Assembly (NCBI GenBank): GCA_012728505.1
Contig: JAAYEY010000175.1
Coordinates: 1-7,394 of the forward strand
Source of the DNA: Synergistaceae bacterium
GTDB lineage: Bacteria; Synergistota; Synergistia; Synergistales; Synergistaceae
Length of the DNA: 7,394 nucleotides
Reading direction: 5' to 3'
Shown here piece by piece: positions 1-6,493 of this stretch. Under the pieces are notes generated by a model. That model ran no database searches and had not been told where the DNA came from. It saw only the letters and a program-made list of their open reading frames with translations. Each line of letters starts with the position of its first letter. Within the stretch, counting starts at the first letter, position 1. A program made the position numbers and the translations under genes.

Positions 1-1
1 A

Positions 2-58
2 ATCAAAGTAGAACCGGGAGACAATGTGAACAGTGAGATATGCGATTGTTTCAAATAA
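2..58 (+). CDS. Possible 3' end of a plus-strand gene (18 codons, unidentified)
   Basis: One plus-strand frame is open from the window edge to a TAA stop at 56-58 and would encode the tail IKVEPGDNVNSEICDCFK. The VEPGDNV stretch resembles the 'V-x-P-G-D-x-V' turn seen in lipoyl/biotinyl-like and other small beta domains, but such a short match is not diagnostic. If real, the gene would converge on the minus-strand exopolysaccharide operon. An open run of 18 codons can easily occur by chance, so this is only a possibility. Confidence 0.22.
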   Translation: MKVEPGDNVNSEICDCFK

Positions 59-184
59 GAAAAGGTCAAACAATGTTATCCAAGAATATTTATAATTTCC
101 CGGACAATTAGATTTGATGAATTGTTAGAAACGGGCTAGGCAAGATAAGATCCCTAAATAAAAGAGACCGGTAACGAAAATTCA
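59..184. other. Short AT-rich intergenic stretch, no gene seen
   Basis: This lies downstream of the minus-strand glycosyltransferase stop. I see no convincing gene on either strand. The only structure is a weak imperfect hairpin, with ACAATT at 104-109 against AATTGT at 120-125 and outer CCCG (99-102) against CGGG (132-135). It is too loose, and lacks a clean T-run, to be called a terminator with confidence. Confidence 0.4.
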
Positions 185-1513
185 TTAAATCTTATTTTTT
201 CGTGTAACCCACCAAGGGGCCATGGATGAGTCCTTATGGCCCTTTGCAGTTAACTCCCATAATGTCGCCACTATGCTGTTCATCCTCGCAGCAAAAGCAA
301 AAAAGGGCATTAATGGCAAAAAACAGAGGCGAGAGAGATCCTCTTTAGGCCTCTCAGAAAGACATGCGACGAAAATCAGGTACATTATGAGTAATAGTAA
401 GAAATAAAACAGATAGACAATAGCCATTATCGCAAGAGAATATTCAATCGGATAACGAACAAACAGCCAAACAGTATAAACAAAAATAACAAAAGGCATG
501 ACTATCTGTGAAAAAAGCCCCGTAAATACCAACATGACAAAATTAGGCCATCCAAGGATTTGGGGATTGAATGATTGCCTATGCTTACGAAAATACAGGT
601 AAGAAAGGTCTCCGTCCCACCTTATCCTCTGTTTTAAAAAGCCAAGAAATGTAGATGGAGCATCTGTATGTCCAATAGCCTCCGGATCAAAAACTATTCT
701 AAATTTCTCTTTGTATCTTCCAAAATAATTCTTTATTCTTATGGTCATATCAAGATCCTCTGCAGTTCCCGCATCCCACCCATTTACAAGTTCAAGTACG
801 CTTTTTCTGAAAACTCCAAATGCACCAGATATGTTGTTTACTATGTTGAATGAACTCAATCCGGTTTTAGATGCCTGTATCGAGACAAAATATTCAATAG
901 CCTGCAGAGATGATGACAAGGATTCATCGGCATTTCTTACTCTGAGACAACCTGATACTGCCACGACTTGTGGATCTACAAAATGTCTTGTCGCTCTCTC
1001 GACCATATTATTGTCGAATGAAGTATCGCCATCCAAAGCCATCACTATTTCTCCACTTGCAAAATTAAGCCCTGTGTTAAGGCTGGAAACACGACCTCCT
1101 CTCTGCCATTTTGGGACAACCACAAGCCTTCTGTTTTCAAACTCAGATACATAATCATACATTTCAATAGCTGAGTCATAGGTCAATTTATTTCCTGCTG
1201 CACCATCGATCATTGCCAGCATCTCAATTTTTCCGGGATATATCTGCTCGGTAAGTGATCTAATCGTTCCCTGTACAGCGAGGCCTTCGCTGTAACAGGT
1301 AATTATACAGGAAACAGAGGGGAAAAAAGGCCTTCGCTCTCCTTCACACCTCCGAATTATTGTATATTTTATTACTCCTAGGGTAACCAGCATTGCAAGC
1401 GGCAGCTCAAAAAAGAGGACAAACGGCATGAATTTGAGTAAAAGATTCCATGCCCCATTTTCTAAAAGAAGAGGTAAGAATTCTGTTGAAATAAGTTCTT
1501 TAAGGGCTTCCAT
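185..1513 (-). CDS. Processive family-2 glycosyltransferase, membrane-embedded polysaccharide synthase (PgaC/BcsA type)
   Basis: This 442-residue protein is predicted to polymerise a nucleotide-sugar-derived glycan at the cytosolic face and extrude it through its own membrane segments. A membrane segment at about 25-55 precedes a cytosolic GT-A domain (about 64-310). The domain has Asp103, the DxD metal site DGD at 161-163, the catalytic-base motif AED at 251-253 and the acceptor-binding QxxRW motif (QRIRW, 295-299), which marks processive synthases. Three hydrophobic blocks follow at about 322-352, 358-384 and 395-420, and the protein ends in a basic tail. The length matches PgaC/IcaA or hyaluronan-synthase-like enzymes. 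There is no C-terminal PilZ domain as in BcsA. The ATG lies 3 bases after the preceding stop with no strong ribosome binding site, so translation is probably coupled. Sugar specificity (GlcNAc, glucose or other) cannot be read from the sequence. Confidence 0.9.
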   Translation of the reverse strand: MEALKELISTEFLPLLLENGAWNLLLKFMPFVLFFELPLAMLVTLGVIKYTIIRRCEGERRPFFPSVSCIITCYSEGLAVQGTIRSLTEQIYPGKIEMLAMIDGAAGNKLTYDSAIEMYDYVSEFENRRLVVVPKWQRGGRVSSLNTGLNFASGEIVMALDGDTSFDNNMVERATRHFVDPQVVAVSGCLRVRNADESLSSSLQAIEYFVSIQASKTGLSSFNIVNNISGAFGVFRKSVLELVNGWDAGTAEDLDMTIRIKNYFGRYKEKFRIVFDPEAIGHTDAPSTFLGFLKQRIRWDGDLSYLYFRKHRQSFNPQILGWPNFVMLVFTGLFSQIVMPFVIFVYTVWLFVRYPIEYSLAIMAIVYLFYFLLLLIMYLIFVACLSERPKEDLSRLCFLPLMPFFAFAARMNSIVATLWELTAKGHKDSSMAPWWVTRKNKI

Positions 1514-1516
1514 GAC

Positions 1517-3013
1517 TCAATTCATGTCGAGATCAAGTTCTTCAGAGAATAATTCCAAATATTTTTCTGCAGAAATATCATCCTCTGTTGTTGGTATCTC
1601 AAAACATTTTGGGATTATCCTTATTTTATTCTCCGAATTTGGATCAATCATATTATTAAGCAAATCTATCCGCTCCACTTGGACCTTTGAATTTTCCAAT
1701 GATGTCTTGGGCATGAGAATCCAGAAAGTATCCGGTGCAGAAGAAGTCGTTATGTCAGTGGTCCTAATCATGGACCTTATCCGAGATATGAGTTCATCCA
1801 TGGTTTTCTGATAAAGCTCGTCTCCCAATGATTTTTCAACTTCGTATAGATCTGAAAATTTAATGCCAAGCAGAGTAAAAACCTGATCAGGGTAGCGTTT
1901 TCTGTACTCACGCATCCACTCTACTATGTTGCAAAAAAACTTGAAGTTAATATTGTTCTGCCCATCAAATAGCTGCAGCTCCATCTGCATGCTGCCTGTG
2001 CGAGCTGCAGCAGATCCTTTTTCTGTAAGCTTGTAGCTGTAAATATTAGCTGCAATTAAATTAGAAGGATTGGTTCTTGTTCTGCAGTAAAGGCAATCAG
2101 CTTTAATATCTGGCTCTATGAATTTTGAACCACAGTTGTTGCACTCATTAGACTCAAGAGGGTGGTCATAATCACTGCCTAAATGCCTTAATATGCTTGA
2201 ACATTTGGGACAAACGAATGCCATGTTTTTTTTGAAATCACTGTCCGGGGCTACATGTCCACATACAAAACAATGTATCATGAGTTTTTTCTGAAAATCT
2301 ATGCTGCCACAGTTTGGACACAAGTCAACATAGTTGAGATGCCCCGTTTTACATTTAGGACACTTTCTTATCCTATCAATTAGCGTGGCCCGTGCTATAT
2401 ATCCATTTTCTTCAAGGAAGACAACAGTTTTTATAGCCATTACTATCTCAGTGTCCAATTTAAAAGACCTCAGGCTATCCAGACCCATCAAGTCCTCCGG
2501 CTTACATATTTTTGATGTCTTGGATGCACTAGCTAGAATAAGGGACATTTCAGGGTAGGAGTATACCCACGCTGAGAAGGGTGAACATATTGGCGAGAGC
2601 AAGTATTCTTCTCCTCTTGCATACATATATGTGAGCAACCTTAAATTATGATTATCCGCCAGTTTGTCTGAGCTTGTCCTTCCCCCTCTTTCAAGGATGG
2701 CAAAGGCTTCCTTAAACCTCTCTTCAATATGGTTCGTTACCCCATCTACTAAAAGATCGACATAATGCATAGTATGGGAGATATAAATGGGTGCATAGCA
2801 GAACTCCACTGACCCTCGAAGCTCAACCAATTCCCATAATACATCCAGCTCTTCCGCAGTTTTTGTGCCTTTAAGACCGTCGATTATTACTATTCCAGGA
2901 ACGGGCTTCAGCTCAAGGAGCTCTTTTGCAGACCTAAAATCAGTGCTTTTTTCGTCGGAAAAATGGACCAGATCATCACCAAGAATTATCCTGTAAATCT
3001 CATATTGCTTCAT
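1517..3013 (-). CDS. Receiver-like / TackOD1-like zinc-ribbon / degenerate GGDEF regulatory protein
   Basis: This is a soluble 498-residue protein with no membrane segment or signal peptide. Residues 1-120 look like a divergent receiver fold, with strands ending IVIID (41-45) and APIYISHT (74-81). Residues 218-310 hold six CxxC pairs (C218/221, 232/235, 248/251, 268/271, 291/294, 307/310), matching the pattern I know as the TackOD1 metal-binding domain. Residues about 355-475 resemble a GGDEF domain, but the signature is APDTF (426-430), so diguanylate cyclase activity should be absent. RTTD at 417-420 sits exactly five residues before it, as the inhibitory c-di-GMP site does in PleD. I chose the ATG at 3013 because it gives an ATGA overlap with the adaptor gene and has GGAGGG eight bases upstream; an in-frame ATG at 3049 would add 12 residues and overlap 40 bases. 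Role inferred: cytosolic c-di-GMP and/or metal or redox sensor controlling the neighbouring synthase. Confidence 0.8.
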   Translation of the reverse strand: MKQYEIYRIILGDDLVHFSDEKSTDFRSAKELLELKPVPGIVIIDGLKGTKTAEELDVLWELVELRGSVEFCYAPIYISHTMHYVDLLVDGVTNHIEERFKEAFAILERGGRTSSDKLADNHNLRLLTYMYARGEEYLLSPICSPFSAWVYSYPEMSLILASASKTSKICKPEDLMGLDSLRSFKLDTEIVMAIKTVVFLEENGYIARATLIDRIRKCPKCKTGHLNYVDLCPNCGSIDFQKKLMIHCFVCGHVAPDSDFKKNMAFVCPKCSSILRHLGSDYDHPLESNECNNCGSKFIEPDIKADCLYCRTRTNPSNLIAANIYSYKLTEKGSAAARTGSMQMELQLFDGQNNINFKFFCNIVEWMREYRKRYPDQVFTLLGIKFSDLYEVEKSLGDELYQKTMDELISRIRSMIRTTDITTSSAPDTFWILMPKTSLENSKVQVERIDLLNNMIDPNSENKIRIIPKCFEIPTTEDDISAEKYLELFSEELDLDMN

Positions 3014-4071
3014 AATCCTGTCCCTCCAAAAAAGGACCTCAGTCCCCACTCAATTTTTACCGGCAGTCCGTCAACAATAAGTTCTTGAGGGAGAGGTTCT
3101 TCCAGCTTAAGGAAGACTGTAACACTTCGAGGGGAAATCAGCGCCCTGCTCCCCAAGCCGCCCGGAGTGCTTTGGGAAAAAGTCGGCATTTCTTCAATAA
3201 CTGCTTTTATTTTCATTGAACTCCCCGGCAAAATCACTTTTACTTTTGAATCAAGTTTGATCTTTTCAAAATCCTCCGGCGCAACATAGACGATAACTTT
3301 GACGGAACTAGGATCTGCGATCCACAGAAGTTCGTCTCCTATCTTTACCGACTGCCCCGGGAATGCTTGTACAGATTGTATTCTACCCGGCTTCTTTAAA
3401 ACAACATCGAAAAAAGAACTATTAAAACTTTCTAGATATTCGATGCTTCTATTATAGTAATCCAACCTGGATTTGATGTTTTTTTCTATTGTGTCATCAA
3501 CTCTTACTGAGACAATCGACTCGCGTTCAGCCATTGCAGAACGGAGATTAGATTTTGCAAGATTTAATTCAGCTCTTGTTGCCGCTCCTTGCTCCATTAA
3601 GTGGTTTATAGTCTCTGCTTCTTTCTTAAAAAACTCTATATTCTGATCAACAAGTTTGGTTGAAAGAGGGCTGGGTGTAACTGTATTACTCAGTGACGTT
3701 TTCAAAGAATCTCTTTCAGCTTTCATAAGAGCTATTTGATTTGTAATTTCAGGCGACGGCTCACGTCTCAACCTAACTGCTAAAGATCCAGATTCTACAT
3801 CTGACCCTTTTTTTACAGGCAATTCCGTAATGAATCCATTTTCAGGCGACGTTATAGCAAAGCTGTTCATTGTAATTATCCCTGGCGATGATACAAAGAG
3901 CCAGCTAACCAGAATATGCCACAAAAGGATAAAAAGTGGAGTAAACACAAGAGCCAGAATTGACCACCAAAGAAGCTTAGATGTGCTTCTTTTACCAGGA
4001 GAATACGGTATTTTTACGCCGGATCTTGATTCCGGATCGTCTTTCTGAGATTGTGAAAAAGAGACTTTCAT
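3010..4071 (-). CDS. HlyD/Alg44-like periplasmic adaptor (membrane fusion) protein
   Basis: This 353-residue protein has a basic cytosolic N-terminus of about 32 residues, one membrane segment (about 33-60), and a periplasmic part with the order typical of membrane fusion proteins. That order is a first lipoyl half (about 72-101, ITSPENGFITELPVKKG), a helical hairpin (about 107-215, with the tip near GAATRAELNLAK at 162-173), a second lipoyl half (about 223-253, with PGRIQSVQAFPGQSVKIG) and a beta-barrel segment (about 256-345). This architecture links inner-membrane transporters to TolC-type channels. The alginate co-polymerase Alg44 has the same periplasmic design but with an N-terminal PilZ domain, for which there is no room here. 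No pump gene is adjacent; the partners in the operon are a TolC-type channel and a glycan synthase. Start: ATG at 4071 in an ATGA overlap, with a G-run at 4080-4085 as a ribosome binding site. Confidence 0.85.
   Translation of the reverse strand: MKVSFSQSQKDDPESRSGVKIPYSPGKRSTSKLLWWSILALVFTPLFILLWHILVSWLFVSSPGIITMNSFAITSPENGFITELPVKKGSDVESGSLAVRLRREPSPEITNQIALMKAERDSLKTSLSNTVTPSPLSTKLVDQNIEFFKKEAETINHLMEQGAATRAELNLAKSNLRSAMAERESIVSVRVDDTIEKNIKSRLDYYNRSIEYLESFNSSFFDVVLKKPGRIQSVQAFPGQSVKIGDELLWIADPSSVKVIVYVAPEDFEKIKLDSKVKVILPGSSMKIKAVIEEMPTFSQSTPGGLGSRALISPRSVTVFLKLEEPLPQELIVDGLPVKIEWGLRSFFGGTGL
3022..3027 (-). promoter_or_regulatory. Ribosome binding site that decides the zinc-ribbon gene start
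   Basis: On the minus strand this reads GGAGGG and ends eight bases before the ATG at 3011-3013. It lies inside the 3' end of the adaptor gene. It supports the 498-residue product over the form starting 36 bases upstream at 3049. Confidence 0.75.
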
Positions 4072-6422
4072 TTATGCATCCCCCCAAAATCTTCCCATGC
4101 TTGAATTATCACACCACTAAAGCCCTTACTATTTCTGAGCTCATTACATATGTTTTCCATACTGCCAGAGTAACCTTTCACTCCTGATGAAAAATAACTC
4201 TCTTCAGGAGAAAGCACCTTTTCAACACTTTGTGCAAGGCGGAAATTTAAAAAGGGCATCATTAACATGATATTTTTCATTCTCGCTATCGCCGTATCCG
4301 AATTAGTCGTATATATCATTACGGCGATGTATTCAAGCCCGAGCTTCGAAAAACCTCTGGAAGAAATAACACCCAAACTCCCTTCGAGGTATCTGGGATG
4401 GACAGAAATAGATAAACTCAAATCGGTAACATTTTTTACCTCTCTTAGAGTATCTATCATCAGTTCCAAAAGCTCTTCTCTTTTTCCTTCTGCTCCCGGT
4501 AGCGAATCAGGTTCAATATCAAGATGTATGCCCTTAAACTTATATTTTTTCATTTTTTCAAGGATATTAAGAAGGCCTTTTCTTTCTTCTGGATATAGCC
4601 AAGTTGGCTCTCCTAAAAGTAGGTCTGCCCTGATGCCCATACTGTTGGCAGCTGAAAGAAGATCTTCCAACTCCATCCTATTGTAATAGTTTTCAAAATT
4701 CTTGATCTGCTCTGCCGTAAACGATATCAAGAAATGGTCGAAGCCATTCCTTTTTAGTTCTTCCAGTGAAGATATCCTAGTTCCAGAAGCAAGAAAAGGA
4801 GTGGCATCCCATACGTATACCGATTTATTTTGATAAAGGCCGGCTCTTGTAGATTCCGCTTCTTCTAATACCGGTTCTTTTTCCAGACTGGATGTTTGGG
4901 TGGTTTTGCTAGATCCTGCAGGAATGGTCGCAGTACTAATTTCTGGCATCTTTGGCTTAGTTAATATCTCGACTGTTTTTGTTACAGCAGGCTTGCCAGA
5001 GGCCACGATACGTGAATTTCCTCCGGGAACATTTACTTTTGAGACAAGCCAATCCGGATCCAGCATTCTCGATCTTAGAGGGTTATCTACTATCGGTCTT
5101 ATGCGTTCAGAAGGTTCTGAAAGAAGGCCATCCGGGTACGCATAATAAAGTAGGTCTGCCCCTGTCTGCATAAAAATCATCTCAGAATCGAGGAGATCCA
5201 TTGCTCCCCGGTAATATTGGTATCTGCTTTTTTGCAACTGCTCAAAGGTGTCGCCTGCAATAGAAGCATGTCTCATGATTCTCTCTCTCACAGACTCCGC
5301 CAGCGCAGCCAACCTCGATTCCTGAGCCTTAATATTAGCAACAGCATAAGAAGCCAACGATGCTGCCTCTTCTGCCTCTCCCTGCACTTTTATTCTCATA
5401 AAAATTTCGTCTAGTTGTGCACGCTTTAAATCAGCAGCAGCTGCCATTTTTATTTTGTCTTCTTTTGAAAATGCCGTACCCAGAGGTTCGTTTATCGTTA
5501 CAGAAGCATAGACTCCTGTCCCTATCTCTCCTGGAAAATCCTTCGCAGCAGTAGCCCCAATTGTAAATGAGCCTTCTCTATCGATACTCCTTTTCTCGTG
5601 CAATAGTTTTTCATATTTTTTAAGAGTCTCTCTTCTCATAGCTATCTCGGGATGATTTTCAATATCATTTCCTAGTTTCCTAAAAGCCGGAAGAGTTGGT
5701 ATCTCCATTTTTTGAGGCATATCCCACATTTGTCCGGTCGCAAGTCTTATTATCTGGATGGCTTGAGTCTTTCTAATATCTGATACAGCTATATCTCTTA
5801 CTGCCATATCATAAGCTGTCATAAACTCAAGTCGGTCGGCGGGAAGGATTAGCCCTACATCTTCCCTTTCAAACAGTATCTTCGACGTGTCCTGTTCCGT
5901 TTTAAGAAACCTTTCTGCCATGGCAATCTTTTCACATTCAGACCATAAAGTCACATATGCCTTCCGAAGTGCGTTAAGGTTGTGGAGCTTAATTATCTGT
6001 GGTCTGTATTTGGATTCTATCGATCTTATTTCTGACTCTAAAGCACCAATTTTCTGTTTGCTCCACGTCCCAAAAAGGGGAAAAATCAGGCCTGCTCCAA
6101 TTCCTAATTTGCTGTAAGATGCAGACTCCTTACTGGTTTCAAAAAGAGGTTCATCACTATATCCAAAAGTCGCACTGAAAAAATATTTTGCTCCCATACG
6201 TTGGTGCTCAAGTTCTCTCAGTTGTGCGTCACGAGCCATTGCAGATATCGCGGCAAGAACTTCAGGCCCATCACCAACCATCAACTCAGCTTCATGGAGA
6301 GGGGGGAGGGTAAGAGCCAATGCCGCTCCGGTATCTTGAAAGATCATGATCTGAAAACATATAAGTATCAACATGCACCTTAAATAGAAACTATATTTCC
6401 CGATACGTATCGTTTCAAACAT
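4068..6422 (-). CDS. TolC-family outer-membrane channel fused to a GH18-like TIM-barrel domain
   Basis: This 784-residue protein starts with a signal peptide (basic start, hydrophobic core about 13-28, likely cleavage after ALA at 34-36). Residues about 45-430 have the two-repeat outline of a TolC-type efflux protein: long helices plus two beta-hairpin regions (about 80-118 and 285-318, including LGIGAGLIFPLFG and ASVTINEPLG). Residues about 432-530 are a Pro/Ser/Thr/Lys-rich linker. Residues about 534-784 read as a TIM barrel with GH18-like landmarks: FKGIHLDIEP at 629-638 on strand 4, VMIYTTNSD at 701-709 near the MxYD position, and IIQAWEDFG at 772-780 near the strand-8 Trp. In GH18 terms DxxDxDxE becomes K630-H633-D635-E637, so the general acid Glu and its neighbouring Asp remain. 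An ordinary TolC is about 450-490 residues, so the C-terminus is a true extension, expected in the periplasm. Role inferred: glycan exit channel with built-in hydrolase or glycan-binding module. Confidence 0.82.
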   Translation of the reverse strand: MFETIRIGKYSFYLRCMLILICFQIMIFQDTGAALALTLPPLHEAELMVGDGPEVLAAISAMARDAQLRELEHQRMGAKYFFSATFGYSDEPLFETSKESASYSKLGIGAGLIFPLFGTWSKQKIGALESEIRSIESKYRPQIIKLHNLNALRKAYVTLWSECEKIAMAERFLKTEQDTSKILFEREDVGLILPADRLEFMTAYDMAVRDIAVSDIRKTQAIQIIRLATGQMWDMPQKMEIPTLPAFRKLGNDIENHPEIAMRRETLKKYEKLLHEKRSIDREGSFTIGATAAKDFPGEIGTGVYASVTINEPLGTAFSKEDKIKMAAAADLKRAQLDEIFMRIKVQGEAEEAASLASYAVANIKAQESRLAALAESVRERIMRHASIAGDTFEQLQKSRYQYYRGAMDLLDSEMIFMQTGADLLYYAYPDGLLSEPSERIRPIVDNPLRSRMLDPDWLVSKVNVPGGNSRIVASGKPAVTKTVEILTKPKMPEISTATIPAGSSKTTQTSSLEKEPVLEEAESTRAGLYQNKSVYVWDATPFLASGTRISSLEELKRNGFDHFLISFTAEQIKNFENYYNRMELEDLLSAANSMGIRADLLLGEPTWLYPEERKGLLNILEKMKKYKFKGIHLDIEPDSLPGAEGKREELLELMIDTLREVKNVTDLSLSISVHPRYLEGSLGVISSRGFSKLGLEYIAVMIYTTNSDTAIARMKNIMLMMPFLNFRLAQSVEKVLSPEESYFSSGVKGYSGSMENICNELRNSKGFSGVIIQAWEDFGGMHK

Positions 6423-6428
6423 CGGAAA

Positions 6429-6434
6429 CCTCCT
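6429..6434 (-). promoter_or_regulatory. Ribosome binding site of the channel/hydrolase gene
   Basis: On the minus strand this is a perfect AGGAGG ending six bases before the ATG at 6420-6422. It fixes the start of the first gene of the operon and indicates strong translation initiation. Confidence 0.9.
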
Positions 6435-6452
6435 AATAAAACAAAAAATTAA

Positions 6453-6480
6453 AATATAAGACCTAAAGTATATAAGACAA
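6453..6480 (-). promoter_or_regulatory. Candidate proximal promoter (TTGTCT - 16 - TATATT)
   Basis: On the minus strand TTGTCT (6475-6480) and TATATT (6453-6458) are 16 bases apart, matching the sigma-70 consensus at 4 of 6 and 5 of 6 positions. The region is very AT-rich, so such matches arise easily. A start from here would leave a leader of only about 20-25 bases. It is an alternative to the upstream TATAAT. Confidence 0.3.
6454..6478 (-). repeat. 9-bp direct repeat in the operon leader (two copies, 16-bp period)
   Basis: GTCTTATAT (minus strand) occurs at 6470-6478 and again at 6454-6462, with a 7-base gap. The copies are perfect. The 16-bp period is not a whole number of helical turns. 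The repeat overlaps the proximal promoter candidate, so it may be a regulator site or simply AT-rich coincidence. Confidence 0.4.
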
Positions 6481-6493
6481 AATAATCATCGTT

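Larger units (their letters stand above)
185..6422 (-). other. Four-gene operon: putative synthase-dependent exopolysaccharide synthesis and export
   Basis: Four minus-strand genes run in one direction with essentially no gaps. The channel/hydrolase gene and adaptor gene overlap by 4 bases (ATGA at 4068-4071). The adaptor gene and zinc-ribbon gene overlap the same way (ATGA at 3010-3013). The glycosyltransferase starts 3 bases after the zinc-ribbon gene stop. Together they supply an inner-membrane polymerase, a periplasmic adaptor, an outer-membrane channel with an attached hydrolase-like domain, and a cytosolic regulator candidate. No ABC, RND or MFS pump is encoded in the operon, so the adaptor and channel most plausibly serve the glycosyltransferase. 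The one upstream regulatory region is at 6423-6600. The polymer itself cannot be named from sequence. Confidence 0.8.

Noticed and set aside
99..135. Imperfect hairpin as a terminator for the operon
   Set aside because: Two short stems (4 and 6 pairs) are separated by an asymmetric internal loop and there is no clean T-run on either strand; too weak to call.
741..1154. Plus-strand open frame of 137 codons inside the glycosyltransferase gene
   Set aside because: It is fully antisense to the conserved GT-A domain, has no ribosome binding site I can see and no recognisable protein features; the minus strand clearly carries the gene.
1428..1811. Plus-strand open frame of 127 codons across the synthase/regulator junction
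   Set aside because: It spans the junction of two well-supported minus-strand genes, is Ser-rich in the way of antisense frames, and has no supporting start signal.
1517..3013. Active diguanylate cyclase
   Set aside because: The GGDEF signature reads APDTF and the metal-binding acidic residues expected earlier in the domain are not evident, so catalysis is not expected.
4267..4686. Plus-strand open frame of 139 codons with a hydrophobic start
   Set aside because: It lies antisense to the GH18-like domain, whose motifs are clear on the minus strand; the hydrophobic start is the mirror of the coding strand.
3010..6422. Multidrug efflux or type I protein secretion system
   Set aside because: The adaptor and channel alone would fit, but no pump gene is in the operon; the channel carries a glycosidase-like domain and the operon ends with a glycan synthase, all pointing to polysaccharide export.
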